64,000 bases of DNA, from assembly GCA_015178975.1 (NCBI GenBank), contig WHVD01000006.1, positions 496,001 through 560,000 on the forward strand, in the 5' to 3' direction. Under the pieces are notes generated by a model. It saw only the letters and a list, made by a program, of their open reading frames with translations, did no database searches and was not told where the DNA came from. Below, piece after piece: positions 1 to 12,265 of this stretch. Numbering within the stretch: position 1 is the first letter of the stretch; each line of letters opens with the position of its first letter. This stretch comes from Hysterangium stoloniferum. Taxonomy: Eukaryota > Basidiomycota > Agaricomycetes > Hysterangiales > Hysterangiaceae. Position numbers and translations under genes: made by a program.

Positions 1-1
1 T

Positions 2-469
2 GTGGATGATTGGAAGAGGGCTGTTTGGTTAGATGAGACAAAAATCAATTGTTTGGAGTCAGATGGGAGGAAGTAGGTGTGGAAAAAGGCAGGAGAGGGG
101 CTCAGTGATAGGGTGGCTGAGGTTACAATCAGGTTTGGAGGGGGAAATCTGATGTTGTGAGGCTGTATGTTGTGGGAAGGACCAGGATATTCCACCAAAA
201 TTGATGGAAGGATGGATGCTGACCTTTATGTTAGCATTATGGAAGATGAACTTCAAGAAATCATGGAGTATTATGGCAAGAACACAGGAGATGTGGTCTT
301 TCAGCAAGACAATGACCCCAAACACAAGAGCAAAAAGGCCACCAATTGGTTTAAAGACAATGGATTTGTGGTCATGGTATGGCCACCTCAGTCTGCTGAC
401 CTTAATCCAATTGAACACCTCTGGTATTACCTCAAAAGGAGGCTGGGTGGCACCCAAGAGTATTCATGA
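2..469 (+). pseudogene. Tc1-type transposase fragment with two in-frame stops
   Basis: One frame holds the catalytic domain of a Tc1 transposase: WLDETK near the start (first Asp), QQDNDPKH (second Asp), and NPIEHLW (Glu). There are exactly 34 residues between the second Asp and the Glu, which is the DD34E signature of the Tc1 group. A TAG at 74-76 and a TGA shortly before GCMLWEG interrupt the frame; both fit single G-to-A changes of Trp codons. The frame ends at 467-469 with TGA. The protein cannot be made as a whole. The DNA-binding half would lie upstream of the window. Confidence 0.9.
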
Positions 470-623
470 GTTGTAGGAGAGGGTTCAGACAGAGTGGGAG
501 AAGATCCCTGCTCTACTTGTCAGAACTTGATAGAGAGTATGCCTAGAAGGGTTGAGGCTGTTTTGAAGGCCAAGGGAGGCTATACCAAGTACTAAATTGT
601 TTAATTTGTATTTTTTATATACC

Positions 624-644
624 AGGGACAAAACCCTTCCAATG
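624..644 (+). repeat. Subterminal inverted copy of the Tc1 terminal repeat
   Basis: These 21 bases are an exact reverse complement of 807-827. With the terminal copy they frame a 162-bp spacer. Inner repeats of this kind can be second transposase binding sites (IR/DR layout) in Tc1 elements; that role is inferred. Confidence 0.8.
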
Positions 645-806
645 TGTTTTTATTGGTGTTTTATTTATAGCGTGGGAAATACTAATGCTTATGTCATAAT
701 ATTTCAAGGGCATATAGATAACATATAAACCTAACAACCTCCAAATTTCAGGTCTGTATCTACAGTAGTTCTTGAGTTATTCAAGAATCTTTGCACAACT
801 AAAAAT

Positions 807-832
807 CATTGGAAGGGTTTTGTCCCTCACTG
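807..832 (-). repeat. Right terminal repeat of the Tc1-like element
   Basis: Read on the minus strand the end begins CAGTGAGGGACAAAACCC and abuts TA at 833-834. The 21 bases at 807-827 match the inverted copy at 624-644. This marks the right boundary of the element. Confidence 0.8.
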
Positions 833-834
833 TA

Positions 835-1395
835 AGTCTTCCATACTCATGTACTTACTCTCTAGTTCAAATCTCAAACTAGTTACACCCCAAATACATC
901 CTGATCCAGTCTCTACTCCTCTTGTCTGTCTGCACACTTGATTCCTGGAACTCCCATGGGAACTCCAGAATCTACATCTTCCTTGTAGGCATTCCATCAG
1001 CTTGAAATATGGACACCCAAATGAGTGTACGAGGGCACAACACATACATATGTAAGCTGAAGCCAAGTCCATCTCAGTTACTCTGGTAATTATTCTGATA
1101 CACTCCTTGTACTAATCCCTGGAAACTCCCCAGACTATTACCTGGGGACTCCACAGGACATTCCTGGGAAGTGTTCAGAATTATTACCAGAAACCTCCAT
1201 GGGGCTTGAGGAGAGATCCTTGTTTCAGAACTTAACATGCAACACATACATTGAAGCCAAGCTCCACTATAGTTATAGAGTCAGACCTCCTAGTACAATC
1301 TCTATTGTCAGCCCCCAATTATTTCCAATCATTGGACCCCTGACTTAGAGCCCTCCTTCCCCTTTTTAGCTTAGATCTTAACACAAATGCAGTGG
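835..1395 (+). repeat. Two fragments of the LTR family also found at 50-56 kb
   Basis: Two copies of a conserved box (core AAGCTGAAGCCAAG or ATTGAAGCCAAG) lie at 1031-1070 and 1237-1264. The second is followed by sequence closely matching the reverse complement of about 55030-55090, including a stretch reading GTACAATCTCTATTG. It then continues into the same leader seen downstream of the minus-strand LTR at 55 kb (TTAGAGCCC.., then CTTAGATCTTAACAC). So the second fragment is an LTR 3' end plus element leader. No intact gene is present; the short minus-strand ORF here lies inside the repeat. Confidence 0.7.
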
Positions 1396-1833
1396 ATGCA
1401 ATTCTGAGTATCAGAAAAAATTGAATGGTATCCAACAGCTCAGTCATTTGATGACCAAATGGCTAATTCCAGGTACAGGTGATACATATGTAAATTGGCA
1501 TACAGAACAGATGCTTAAACAATGCATGAAAACCCACCATATACTTTCAACACCTTGATATGATTCACTCACTTATCATGAATGCCTCACTAATTGGGTA
1601 TTGGGCAGCATCACTTTCTGGACTCCTAAGTCCTCTGTCTAATTCACCAACTTCAGTTCCTTTTTCAGCCAGCACTGTGATAGCTCTGCTGGCTACCCTT
1701 CCACATAGACGTCCATCTGGTTTCTTATTAATGCTAACACTGTCTTATGTGCTAGAAAACTAGATGGATCTGAGATTTTTCATTAAATGCCCCTGACCCA
1801 GCATGTCCATGCCATTTACCCCCACCTGTTAAC
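1396..1833. other. Repeat-derived stretch without a recognised gene
   Basis: Only short ORFs are seen. The segment lies between an LTR fragment and a gypsy remnant and is probably decayed retrotransposon, but no diagnostic motif was found in it. Confidence 0.4.
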
Positions 1834-2140
1834 TTGACTAGAGTCCTGGAGATGTACCTTGACTTCATGGATGTCTTTAATAAACAGAAAGTACACAATT
1901 TAACACTCCATAGCTCTGATGACCTCAAATTTGATCTTGAGGATGGACAAAACCTCCTCTTGATCCCATGTAATGTTCTCTAAACTAACTATGGAACACT
2001 TTCACACATGGTGTCATTCAACCTTCTCAGTCACCTCATAGTGCACCAAATCTGCTTGTTAAAAGAAAGTGACTCTGTACGCATTTGTGCTGACTTTAGA
2101 GGTCTCAACAATGCAGTGAGACTTTGGAAGGTCAAGGAGG
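1834..2140 (+). pseudogene. Ty3/gypsy pol remnant (protease-RT linker and start of RT)
   Basis: Conceptual translation gives YLDFMDVFNKQKVHNL and, after a stop codon, SDSVRICADFRGLNNA. These match the conserved gypsy order in which a Y-x-D-VF-x-K segment precedes the RT start with (K)DGSLRxCVDYRGLN. A TAA at about 1982 interrupts the frame, and homology stops just after RGLN. This is a short dead fragment with no protease, RNase H or integrase in view. Confidence 0.7.
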
Positions 2141-2634
2141 GACTTATATTTGAAATTCATCGCAATTGTAAACAAGGGAGGCTTATAGCCTGTTGGAATC
2201 AAATCCTATACTGGGAAAAACCCCGGATCTGCAAAATTTTTGAATCCAGGGGCATTACCCTGTCTAGTTGTAATATTCTGTGTCTCGTATTACTGTATAC
2301 CAACAAAGGTAAAAATGACGTGCGGCCACAGAGCGGAAAAACAAAATGAGCTGGGCCCATGGTGACGCAAAAGAGCGGCTTCAACGGGATTCTTTCATCC
2401 ATTATAACGGCTCCTGTGTCTGTTGTCTTTATAACAGTGATCCTTGAATAGATTACAACATACTACAGAACCGTAAAGCTCGCACAATATTCGGTCTAAA
2501 GTCGGGCAAAACATCATAAGTGAGAGTAAACAGAAGAAGCGAGTAAACGTAAGTAAAGAGAGGGTGGGTCGCAAAGGACGCAACTAACAATGTATTTACA
2601 ACAATCGTGAATAGCAGGCTGAAATTGACACTAG
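2141..2634. other. Intergenic, transition from repeat debris to genes
   Basis: No gene, RNA or clear repeat boundary was recognised. Short overlapping ORFs on both strands show no family motif. Confidence 0.5.
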
Positions 2635-3390
2635 TCAATTAGTAAACAAAAGAGGAAGAGCCTGTGCCCTAGAAACAGTCGTTTTCGCCACCATCAAATC
2701 TCCCATTTCCTCCTCAAAGTTACTAGGCTGCAATGACGGCTCCCGTGATGACGTTCGAGGCCTGATAATCGACCCGGAAAACGAAGGAGAGGTAGCGCTA
2801 GGTTGATTGGCATCCATACCACGCAGGAGATTTAGTCTTGAAGGAACAGCTAGTTCACCTTCCCCAGGTGTAGGCGTCCCTGGATGATCTGTCTTTACTA
2901 TCGGCGTCATAGACGGCTCGCGAGAGAAAAGGTGACTGTTCTCCCTTTCTAAATCCAGATCAATTTCCTCTATCGTCGTCATGACATTGCCATTCAGCGA
3001 GCCTGCACCGTTATTATGCGTCCCAAGAATATCCAACGTGGGGCCATGATCAGTCCTCTCGATTGACAATTCCTTCGAATCGCTCAATCCACCCATCTCA
3101 TCTTGAATTTGGCTACTTGGTGCATTATTGGGTCTATTCGACGATGGTCCACCTTCAGACAAGGAATTGTATGACGACGCTAATGACATTTCAACATCAA
3201 TCTCGGCCGGATGAAAGAACAGGCCAAATGGAACCGGTCCTTCATGAAGAGGGGGAGGAATCACTGATGTGGAGGATACCGCAACGGGAATAACATCTAC
3301 ATGTGTATCTTGTCCTTCAATATAAGTAGATATTATATGGTTGACTAAATGAATTTGTGAGAAATGACGAAAGGCAATAAAATCTTTCAG
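2635..3390 (-). CDS. Coding-like ORF downstream of the CHFR-like gene; possible C-terminal extension
   Basis: An uninterrupted minus-strand frame of about 250 codons starts near 3390 and ends with a stop at 2635-2637. It is Ser/Thr/Pro-rich and acidic, with a run reading IDLDLERENSH, and looks like disordered eukaryotic coding sequence. No Met opens it, so it is probably a 3' exon. It follows the cysteine-rich exon of the CHFR-like gene. A clean phase-matched junction could not be fixed: the obvious intron (GTATGG..CTATAG) leads into another frame that stops at 3317. A very short intron (43 nt, from GTGGAC) would join this frame. It could be the CHFR tail, an alternative isoform, or a separate gene with an unseen first exon. 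Confidence 0.5.
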   Translation of the reverse strand: MKDFIAFRHFSQIHLVNHIISTYIEGQDTHVDVIPVAVSSTSVIPPPLHEGPVPFGLFFHPAEIDVEMSLASSYNSLSEGGPSSNRPNNAPSSQIQDEMGGLSDSKELSIERTDHGPTLDILGTHNNGAGSLNGNVMTTIEEIDLDLERENSHLFSREPSMTPIVKTDHPGTPTPGEGELAVPSRLNLLRGMDANQPSATSPSFSGSIIRPRTSSREPSLQPSNFEEEMGDLMVAKTTVSRAQALPLLFTN

Positions 3391-5157
3391 GCTGACATTC
3401 TTTGCAATGTACTATAGTGCAAATGCATCAGCATCAGTCCACGCGTGTCCAGAGTAGTTGAAAATCCATACCCGCATCATTCTGTCTGTCACAGAGACTT
3501 CCCTCTACGCAATCCTTGCGAGACGCTATGTCCGCCGGCAAGTTTCCATGCCTGCGCTCCCTGATCCACCACTCCTTGAATCCATAAATCAATATCTGTC
3601 CCGCGCAAAGCCTGCAGATCCTCCGACGTGGCGCCGTGGGATCTGGATCGTCGCCTCCAGATACCCCATGTAAGTCATCAAAAATCCCCTTATTGATGAG
3701 GGGCATAAACCCTCTTGACTGTTGAAGAGTGTACGCAACAATCTACAACTTCTGGTAAGACAAAACCAAATTATGTGAGTTGGCTTGTTAGTCACCTCTT
3801 TGTATACGCTTCGTAAAGTAATATCGTGTCCCCTAAGATAATCTACTAAGATATCGACCTATGACATAGAAACGCTAAGCACCAAACACACAGGGACAAA
3901 AGTAATATACCTCAACAGAATTGCCCTGAAATTTATCGTATACAGCACCATTGAGAATAATATCTGGAAGATCATTCAATCCATGTGGCTGTTGAGAATG
4001 CAGCCCTAAAGCACAGCAGCGAGCCTGGATACCGACTCCACAGAAGGAAACTTGACAGAAATCACATCTCGTCGTTGTGGGAGCCTCAAGGTTATGTAAT
4101 TGATCGCAGTTACCACAGAATGCGTGTCCTGGTGGAGTCCCGTCGTCAAGATCAAAGGCATTCTCCGTATCCATGGCTGGGTCCTGAATAGGAATAGGGC
4201 AACGCCAGCCGTAAGGATTTCCAACAAGGCAGGTAGGGCATGGGCGCGCAAAGTTATCATTGGGAGGTTCAAGATTGGGCTCTGGAGATGGAGGTCTAGG
4301 TGTCGGCAGCTAAAAGGAACTCAGTGAACATATAAAGTGGATATTAACAATGTGTATTACCTTAAGCGCTGTTCCAGACTTATAGGCTTCGTCTGCCTGT
4401 GCCCGTTCATTTGCTGTCCTAGCTTTCGATGGATCCGAGCGCAGGAGAAGGTCAATCATAGACTGCAGCACACGAGATGGCACGACAGAACTTGATATGC
4501 CGCGGCATGCAGGGCAGTTAGTACCACCGTTCTAAATCGGAAAGATGTCACGATACGCCACACATAGAAATAGTTTACGTACCCGAACCCATAAAATACA
4601 ACAACTGAAATGTTGAAGGTCATTCAAAATCATGAAGAGGGAATAGGAAATTCATATACCTTCCACAAAAGAAATGCTGACAAGGGTTGACAATAACGGG
4701 CTAAAAAGGTGTTTCAATTCCCCACTCAAACGGCACTGCACGGACACCAACCACTCACGTTGTAACATAATTCAGTACAACATCCACACTTCAACTCCTG
4801 GATATGATATGTTGGTCGGTGTCTAAATATTATTGGAGGCGGAAATCTGCTAACCAACGCTAATTCATCGATGATAGCTGCGGACACACCACCCCCTAAC
4901 CCTGCGTGGCCCGCTTTCGTCTTACCCTTGCCTTTGTTGTTAACGCCATCGACCCCAACAGATACAGCTTCGTCGCCCTCTTCTGGGATGCTCTGTTCCA
5001 GGAGTGAACTATCTAAATTACCCTTGGTTCGCTTCCTCTGGCGAGCCGATTCACTCTCGCAAGGAGCAGAGGTAGCACGAGGACGCTTCAAGAACGAGGA
5101 CGATTGGGATACGAGTACCCCCCTGTATGACCCGCCCGTATGATTCAGAGACTTCAT
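3317..5157 (-). CDS. CHFR-like RING-finger E3 ubiquitin ligase
   Basis: Exon 1 (5157 to 4759) encodes a basic, disordered N-terminus and the first RING ligands (KCGCCTELC). Following exons give NPCQHFFCG and NCPACRG, completing a C3HC4 RING. Next comes a Cys-rich block (CPTCLVGNPYGWRC, CGNC, CDFCQVSFCG). The final block reads CRLCAGQ, then GFKEWWIRERR, then CVEG..CDRQNDA, the conserved C-terminal region of CHFR ligases. In animals CHFR is a mitotic checkpoint E3; fungal relatives ubiquitinate mitotic or septin-ring targets. No FHA domain is seen before the RING, unlike animal CHFR. At least six introns are inferred. An ATG at 5312 (MAKKRQTS..) could supply an extra 5' exon. The 3' end is uncertain: stop at 3317, or at 3434 if the last intron is retained, or an extension to 2635. 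Confidence 0.8.
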
Positions 5158-6167
5158 ATGCTTGAGTCAAACGAATGTAGAATGAGGGCAAGGTGAATGA
5201 GTGGTGACTTGTCGGACTCCGATTTCGAACGTCACTTCCATGAGTTTCCCACGAAACCGGGTTGTTTCCTAGACAAAGCCTTTGGGGGCGAAGTCTGCCT
5301 TTTCTTAGCCATTTCGTATACAATAAAGTATTGGTTTCCTGGCAGCGTATAAGTTAACACCAGGCAGACAATGCATTCTTCAAAGATGCACCCCACTGTG
5401 GGGTCAAGCCGCCGCACGGGCCCTTGATACAATTGCTTCCGAATTCAATTGGAATGACCCTCTCTCTCATCAAGCCTCTGATGCCAACCATCTAGTTCCT
5501 GCTTCTGGAAATAATTACTGTCTAGCAATACTGCAATAGATTAAATGTATTTATAAAAGTAACCCTAGAGCCCCAAACTTTCCGGCCATGCAACCCAAAT
5601 ACTACTGTGTTCAAAACAAACCAGGAGCTCGGATGTGAAGAGGGTGTCAGTAGTTAAAATCTGTACGACGATGGACCGGGTTTGGCTTGACTTTGGAATA
5701 GATAACAAGTTTAACAGTGCCTTACTGAAAAAGCAGTTTGAGTATGATTGTTATTACATAATGGCGTGTGCAAGTATCTGCACCCTGTTAATACGGAATT
5801 CCACAATAAGTTCTCAAGTAGTCGTATGCTCATTAGACAAAATATTGAAGCTTCCATAATAAGGAGTAAAAGTTACCGTTAAGATATTATAAGTGAGATG
5901 TGATGGATCACATTTCGCGCCGTGACCATTGATCACGTTGAGGCTGAGATAAGCCCATACGAAGACAAATACGTTAAACAAAGGCAAACTTAGGATGCGC
6001 CACAGCATATACCGGGTCCAATATATAAAATGCCAGACGACAGTCAACATGCGTGACAATCTGTGACACCTCGCGCCTCACGATCACCAGTTCTTAAAGA
6101 TAGGTTTCCAGGTATAGATTAAGGTATACAACAATAACAATACAACGTATACAGCGAGATAACAAAA
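5158..6167. other. Intergenic between CHFR-like gene and H3
   Basis: About 1 kb holding the CHFR-like promoter and the H3 3' flank. Short ORFs (for example 5635-5859 plus) show no recognisable motif. No RNA gene or repeat was seen. Confidence 0.5.
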
Positions 6168-6738
<571 letters not shown>

Positions 6739-7286
6739 TTGTTAGTAGGAGTAGTAGATGAGGTAGACCTGAAGATAGAAGGCTTGAAGTACTTGAATGT
6801 TGGGGATGTCCATGGAGTCTTATAGTATTTCGCGTCGTCACGTGATTCAAGCACGAAACAAGAACCTTATTTCATTTCACCAAATAAGCAGCCAAACAAA
6901 ACCGACGCAATCGAGTGACATAACTGAAACTGTGACGAAAATTTTCGGGAGACTCACTTGATTGGTCAACAATATTTTAAGGTCCAAACGTTCTGCAGAA
7001 AATTTAATATACTGTCTCCCAAGTATCATGCCAATAAGCCAGGCGGGGTCAGAAAGCCCAAAAATTCAATGTATCCAACAAGCTTAACATGTGCTAAACA
7101 TGTAATGATCATTTTCTCACTTTGATTAGTTAGCACACTATGAAATACATTGAGCGGTATAGAAAGATACAGGGAGATCAATAGCATGTTGATAGACAAT
7201 TGAGAGTTCAATGGGCAAGATCGACAATCGGCAAGTTGGAACAGCAACAACAATAAACAGGTATAAATATAATCATGCCCTTCCGG
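6739..7286. other. Intergenic between H3 start and the Zn2Cys6 gene end
   Basis: Contains the H3 promoter on the minus strand. No H4 or other ORF with known motifs was found, and no confident TATA box or histone element could be fixed. Confidence 0.5.
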
Positions 7287-10200
7287 TTAGACAACAGTAA
7301 CCGGGGGCGATCCCGGCGCGAGTAAATCAAAGTTAGGGGGGGGTGGAGAGGGGAGACCGGCAGTTTGACAGGCTTGTGCTAAGTTAGCATGGAGAGTCAG
7401 GTATCGCGACCGTTGTGCTAAAATAAATGTAATCGGTCGGTTTTAAAGGGAATGTCGATACGATAAGACTTACCTGGACATGGCCATAAGCAGGATAAAT
7501 AATCCATTGGGGGGAAGAAGGCTCGGCAAACCTCAAGGGCAATAATAAGCGAGTTGTCGCATCGCCACAACGATAACGACCTAAAGAAAATCGAATATTA
7601 AAGGATCGAAAGTACAACTGCGAATGGTATATACCTCGCTACCTGACCCATGAACCACCAAATGAAAAACGGACGCTGTGCTAGGATATTGTTTTTGTGA
7701 CCGGTAATTGTGTGCAAACCATGCATCATGCGCTTTGCTATTGTAGCTTGGTGAAGGACTATTAAAAAGATGGTTATGTCCTGCGTCTGCCAAGTGAAGT
7801 AGTGACACGTACGCCATGCCTCGGCCTTCTTACGATTGAACAAGCCACTGACCTCCCTGAAACCTATCGTAAATACGTGGATAGAGATACACAAAAGGAC
7901 TTACGATTCGGGGTGGGGAATATACCTCTGGAAATCATGCGAAATACACATCCTAGTACTGAAAAATATCTTAAAATTGTAGAGAAGCCAGTATAATCAA
8001 GGTGACTGACATGAATAAAAACTCTCGACCCTGATACATGAATGCTTGATCACAGCCACATGTGTGTGCGTCAAGAGCCTCTTCAATGGCTGTTGATTCT
8101 ATCCAGGCGTGTACTGCAAATGTAGCCTTATCACTATCGCTCACGCTGTCTCCTCGCATGCGTAAGCAGCTATTCCATAACAGCATCGCCCGGGAGTACA
8201 ATGCCCAAATCGATTCTTTGGGTGAGTGCGTGGTCGAAAAAGAGGAGGACTGAAGCAATGCCTCTCCAGGGAACAAAAGAGCGTACTAAACAGGACAGAT
8301 ACAGAACAGATCAAGGGGGAGATAATAGATGAAAAAATTGCTCGCGTACGTTTGAGGGCTGAATGCAGAAATAATCCAGGGGTGGCACAGAAAATGCTGC
8401 TGAATGAGATGTGTGCCCCGCGGCAATCTGCAAAGAGCTCCAGCATAGACGTCGACTTTCCTCCTTCCTGATTTCAGCAACAGTCCAATCGGGATTCCAC
8501 GCGGCTGTGGCAACCCACAACGGCGTATGAACATGACTACTGCGGGAGTTGTGACCAAGAGTGAGTGCCAGACACGAACAGCCCTCGCTCGATACACGGG
8601 CAGTCGCAGGAACGGGAACAACGGGAACAGCCCGGGATTTAAATAAGGAGACCCTAGGATTATCCGCGTCGATAGCAGTCAGTCCGAGAGACCGAATAAT
8701 AGAGTCGAGCATAACCATAGCAGAATTGGATCGTTCATACGAATGACAAGGATGTGCACACATCTCAAAGAGAGCCAGAAGCTGTGGAGAAGTGAAAAAT
8801 AGTACACTCAATTACACAGAGAAATCACATACCCAAGCTGCTTGGGCAAGCGTCGGCTCTATCCACTGTGCGTTGAAGCTCGCCTCCAGAGAGCTCTGGG
8901 CAGCATCTCGAAGCCACATGGCACGCAGACGGCCCGCGCTACCTCGATTGATCTCGCTCGATTTCATGAAGGTCGACAGAGCAAGACCGGCAAGAACAAG
9001 CGACGGCTGCATTTTATCACGCTCAATCGGATTACAAAACACACCAAAGAAAAGCTGCAAATCCATCAATAAAACATATGGATGTAGAAATTTTGATAAC
9101 GCACTGGGACATTGAAAAAACTAAGAAAATAGTTGCTTGAGTAGAATCTGATTACAAAAATCAACAGACTGTTTGAAAAATAAATGCAGATGCATACAAA
9201 AATTGCAGATCGGCCTGAATTTGACGAGCACTACATGATTTCAAGTCAGAGAGACAATGTGAGAGACATATAACGGAATCCTATGGTAAACTCACGCAGC
9301 GCCTCGATTGGAACCTGGTAAATAAGTCGCTAACAAACTATCCCACCACGTTTTACGACTAAAATCGAGGGACGGCTCCGCTCCAATCTCATAGGAGTCC
9401 CATTTAGGTGTTTGAGATTGAGGCTGATTTTCTTCTGGGCTATCGACTGTGATGTGACCGGAAGGATACCAAGGGAAACCAAAAGTTTGAATGTGATCAG
9501 GAATGAAAGCATGAGTCTCGGAGTGAGTAATAGTAGAAGGGACGTCTTGGACACGAGAATTTTCGACTTCAAGACTGAGGCCGAGGGAAAATGCACCTCT
9601 GTGATGCGGAGTGGACTGTTGCTGAGTTACCATTTAGCCTTCATATTGTTTAAATTAGGCCATAAACTACTCACCATATGAGGAACAAACCCAGGTAGTC
9701 GATCTATAGTGCTTGTCTCGATCTTGTGGTGGGTTGCGGTGGTTAAATCACAAACATCCGAAATCGACGCATGAGTCGGCAGGATGTGAATATGGTCTCT
9801 GGGAGAGGGTGTAGGAGCCTCTGCGGCGCCCGAAGTCGAGTCTCGAAGGCTCTCCGGGCAATTCCCTGCGTCCGCGGGCAAGCAAAAAGGTCGGGTATTT
9901 GTTTCGCTTGATTTTCTACGCTTTCTATCACTGCCAGTATTCGTGTCGAGACATTCAACATGCCTCGCGTCATGGGAAATTACATGTCCTGTGATGTTTT
10001 GGAACCCACAGGCTTCATTCTTCGCTGCCTTTGCCTTTTTACTTATACGTTGTCTGGCACCGGGCTTCTTGTCAGGACCCCTTCTTTTCGGCGCTGCATC
10101 ATAGTCACATTCGTTCGAACGCCGGGCACATTTTTGACATTTGGGTTTTCCGCCATCGCAGCGTATTTTCCTCATACGGCTAAAAAGAAGGAAAACTGAG

Positions 10201-10998
10201 TCTGTAAAAAGTCATAGATGACTAAATTTACCATTGCAGGCAGGCCACATATACTCTTGTCCGCATTTTCCCTTGAGCAGTGGGCGGTTGGTCTTCGGCA
10301 AGACCGTTAGGACCTAGTTTGACTTGTGACACATCAGGACTGCTCCCACTGAATGATCCACCAGGACTAGGATGTGCGTTACTAGACCAACGGCACTCAT
10401 TACCTCGCGAATGAATAGGGGATACACTGGGAAGAGCTGCGGAGTCAGATGAATGTGAATTCAAAGGAAAAGATATCGAATCAAAGGATCGACCAGGAGC
10501 CGACGGGGAAGAATCATCGGTCCAAGTAAGGTGTTCTCCAGGAGATCTGGAGCGGGATCCAGTAGAAGAGGGGAATGTTGGGAATGTGTGGGAAGATATT
10601 TCAGGAGCGGCCGAAGGGATGTGAGTGGAAGGGGAATAATTAGACTCGTGGCTGTGAGACGGTATCTGAGGATCATATGAATGATGAGCATGTTCATTAG
10701 ATTTCGAGGGGGGATGATGATCGAGGAGACCTGAAACAAAAAATCGAATTAATAACAATAACTAGGAACTTTTAGGGCCAAACCTGGGCTTACACCTACA
10801 TTGTTCAGAACAAGAGATCTTAGCGTCGCTTAGTTCATCTTCTAGACGTAAATCAAAGCCAAAGGGAGCATTTGGATCAAAGGAGCGTTGGGATGCCACT
10901 CGTAATTCTTCTTGCAAAGAAGAGGAATGGTCGGCAAAAGACTGTTCTTTGGGATGTTGACAACTAGGGACATCGTGGAATCTGGCCATTGAAAGCAT
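7287..10998 (-). CDS. Zn(II)2Cys6 fungal transcription factor
   Basis: A large multi-exon gene for a sequence-specific nuclear regulator. The N-terminus (10998 down to about 10300) is Ser/Pro/His-rich. The zinc cluster is split by an intron inside its second Cys codon: ACLQC joins RMRKIRCDGGKPKCQKCARRS and then NECDYD, giving C-x2-C-x6-C-x6-C-x2-C-x6-C. A basic linker follows (KRRGPDKKPG). The middle-homology region runs from about 9070 to 7500: IERDKMQPSLVLAGLA, then WSSLQIAAGHTSHSAAF, then WALYSRAMLLWNSC. Further exons give RKKAEAWRT, HGLHTITG and RPFFIWWFMGQ, then SLSLWRCDNSLIIALEVC and DYLSCLWPCP. The last short exon ends at a TAA at 7287-7289. The target genes cannot be inferred from context. 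A second Met at 10989 is an alternative start. Confidence 0.88.
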
Positions 10999-12099
10999 AG
11001 GAGAAAGATACAGAAATTATGGCGGCAGCTGAAGATGAGCAGAGGGTAGATCAATAGAACAGAACAAGGCAGAGCGGTGTCCCTGGACTCAACGAGATGG
11101 CGGCATGACACATATTCCCATGCCTCTCACGCTCGGAGGAATCGGACTCAAATTGACTATCTTGCCTTGATTTGCTTTTCTCAAAAATTTCTCTCTTTTT
11201 GTTTACATTGCTGCGTTTCAATTACTGTCGATCGTCTATCATAAAATTTCTTGGAATACTTTCTTTCATTTTCAGCCTTTTTGTATTTCCCGTGCCCTCA
11301 GCTGTCTCCCTGGACCACCACGGGCTATAGGGTCCTCCCACCCAGCTAGTGCAGCTCAGTAAAGTTAGCATGAGGCAGACCTAGCTAGAGCAGTCGGAGA
11401 TGCAATGACAATATAAATTAGGCGTGACAGATCACTTGTTGCTATTTCCAAAAATATAACCAATCTTAAAATGGACTTCAGGGGCTGTGGGCGGTAAATT
11501 TCTTTGACGAGACACCAATTAAAATGCACGATCTTTTAGTGACACCCCTCTCCCATGGTATGTATAATTAGCAAGCAGATAAAGCAATACTGCCCAGAGT
11601 CACCCGGAGTCCTATGAAGCTGGGAAGACCTTTTTTTTTCAAAATCGGTGATCTTTGTCTCGGGAAATTAAATTTGCCTAACCTGGTTACTATGGTCACG
11701 TGCGGATTAGTATTGAGCCACACTTCAATTTATCTTATAATTTCAACTACCTTGCAGTCTCTTGCAGGCCTGGGTCAAGCTCTTAGACTCTATTCCAGTT
11801 CTTCTCTCTCGCTACCACCTCCACTCTTGATGCGCAATCCGCAGATCTCATAACGTTATAGCGTTGGGCGTGTTCGGCTGAACCTCTTCCGACAGCTCCC
11901 CTCGTATATGGAATGACGTACTCACACAAGCTTACACGTGGATTTTTCTGAAAAGGTGAAAAAAACATGTTTGGGGTATTCGGCAGGCCGTACAATCATG
12001 ATGTGACTTTATGACTTGTTAATCTATTTTTTGCGGACTATTTCATCTTTCTTCGGCACTAGTAAGTCATTGATTGCGTTGCCGTCTCGCTCTGTTAAG
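10999..12099. other. Intergenic, upstream of the Zn2Cys6 gene
   Basis: No gene recognised. AT-rich promoter-like sequence with short ORFs lacking motifs. Confidence 0.5.
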
Positions 12100-12265
12100 T
12101 ATAGTCGAACCTCCCTTGACCCATACCTCTGGCAACTATAACCCCTTATCTCCCATAACTTGGTCTGAATCCCCAACTCGGTTTATAGCTCTCGGATCCG
12201 ATACACCCTAACAACCCATCACCTCTGCTTCCCGAGGAGTAGGGTTCATGGGAAGTTCGACTGTA
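12100..12265. mobile_element. MITE with pogo/Tigger-like inverted ends
   Basis: A 166-bp element. Its ends are TATAGTCGAACCTCCC (12100-12115) and, reading inward on the other strand from 12265, TACAGTCGAACTTCCC; 14 of 16 bases match. TA dinucleotides sit at both outer edges, as expected for Tc1/mariner/pogo insertion. The CAGTxGAACCTC start resembles pogo/Tigger ends. There is no coding capacity. Confidence 0.6.

Larger units (their letters stand above)
1..834 (+). mobile_element. Tc1/mariner element, 3' part, cut by the window edge
   Basis: This is the right-hand part of a Tc1-like DNA transposon. It holds the C-terminal half of a transposase followed by about 360 bp of non-coding sequence ending in a terminal repeat. 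The end reads ..CCCTCACTG and is followed by TA at 833-834, the expected target dinucleotide. The left end lies outside the window. The coding part is broken by stops, so the copy is defective. Confidence 0.85.

Noticed and set aside
827..1072. 81-codon minus-strand ORF
   Set aside because: It lies inside an LTR-family fragment and its translated pattern recurs only because the repeat recurs.
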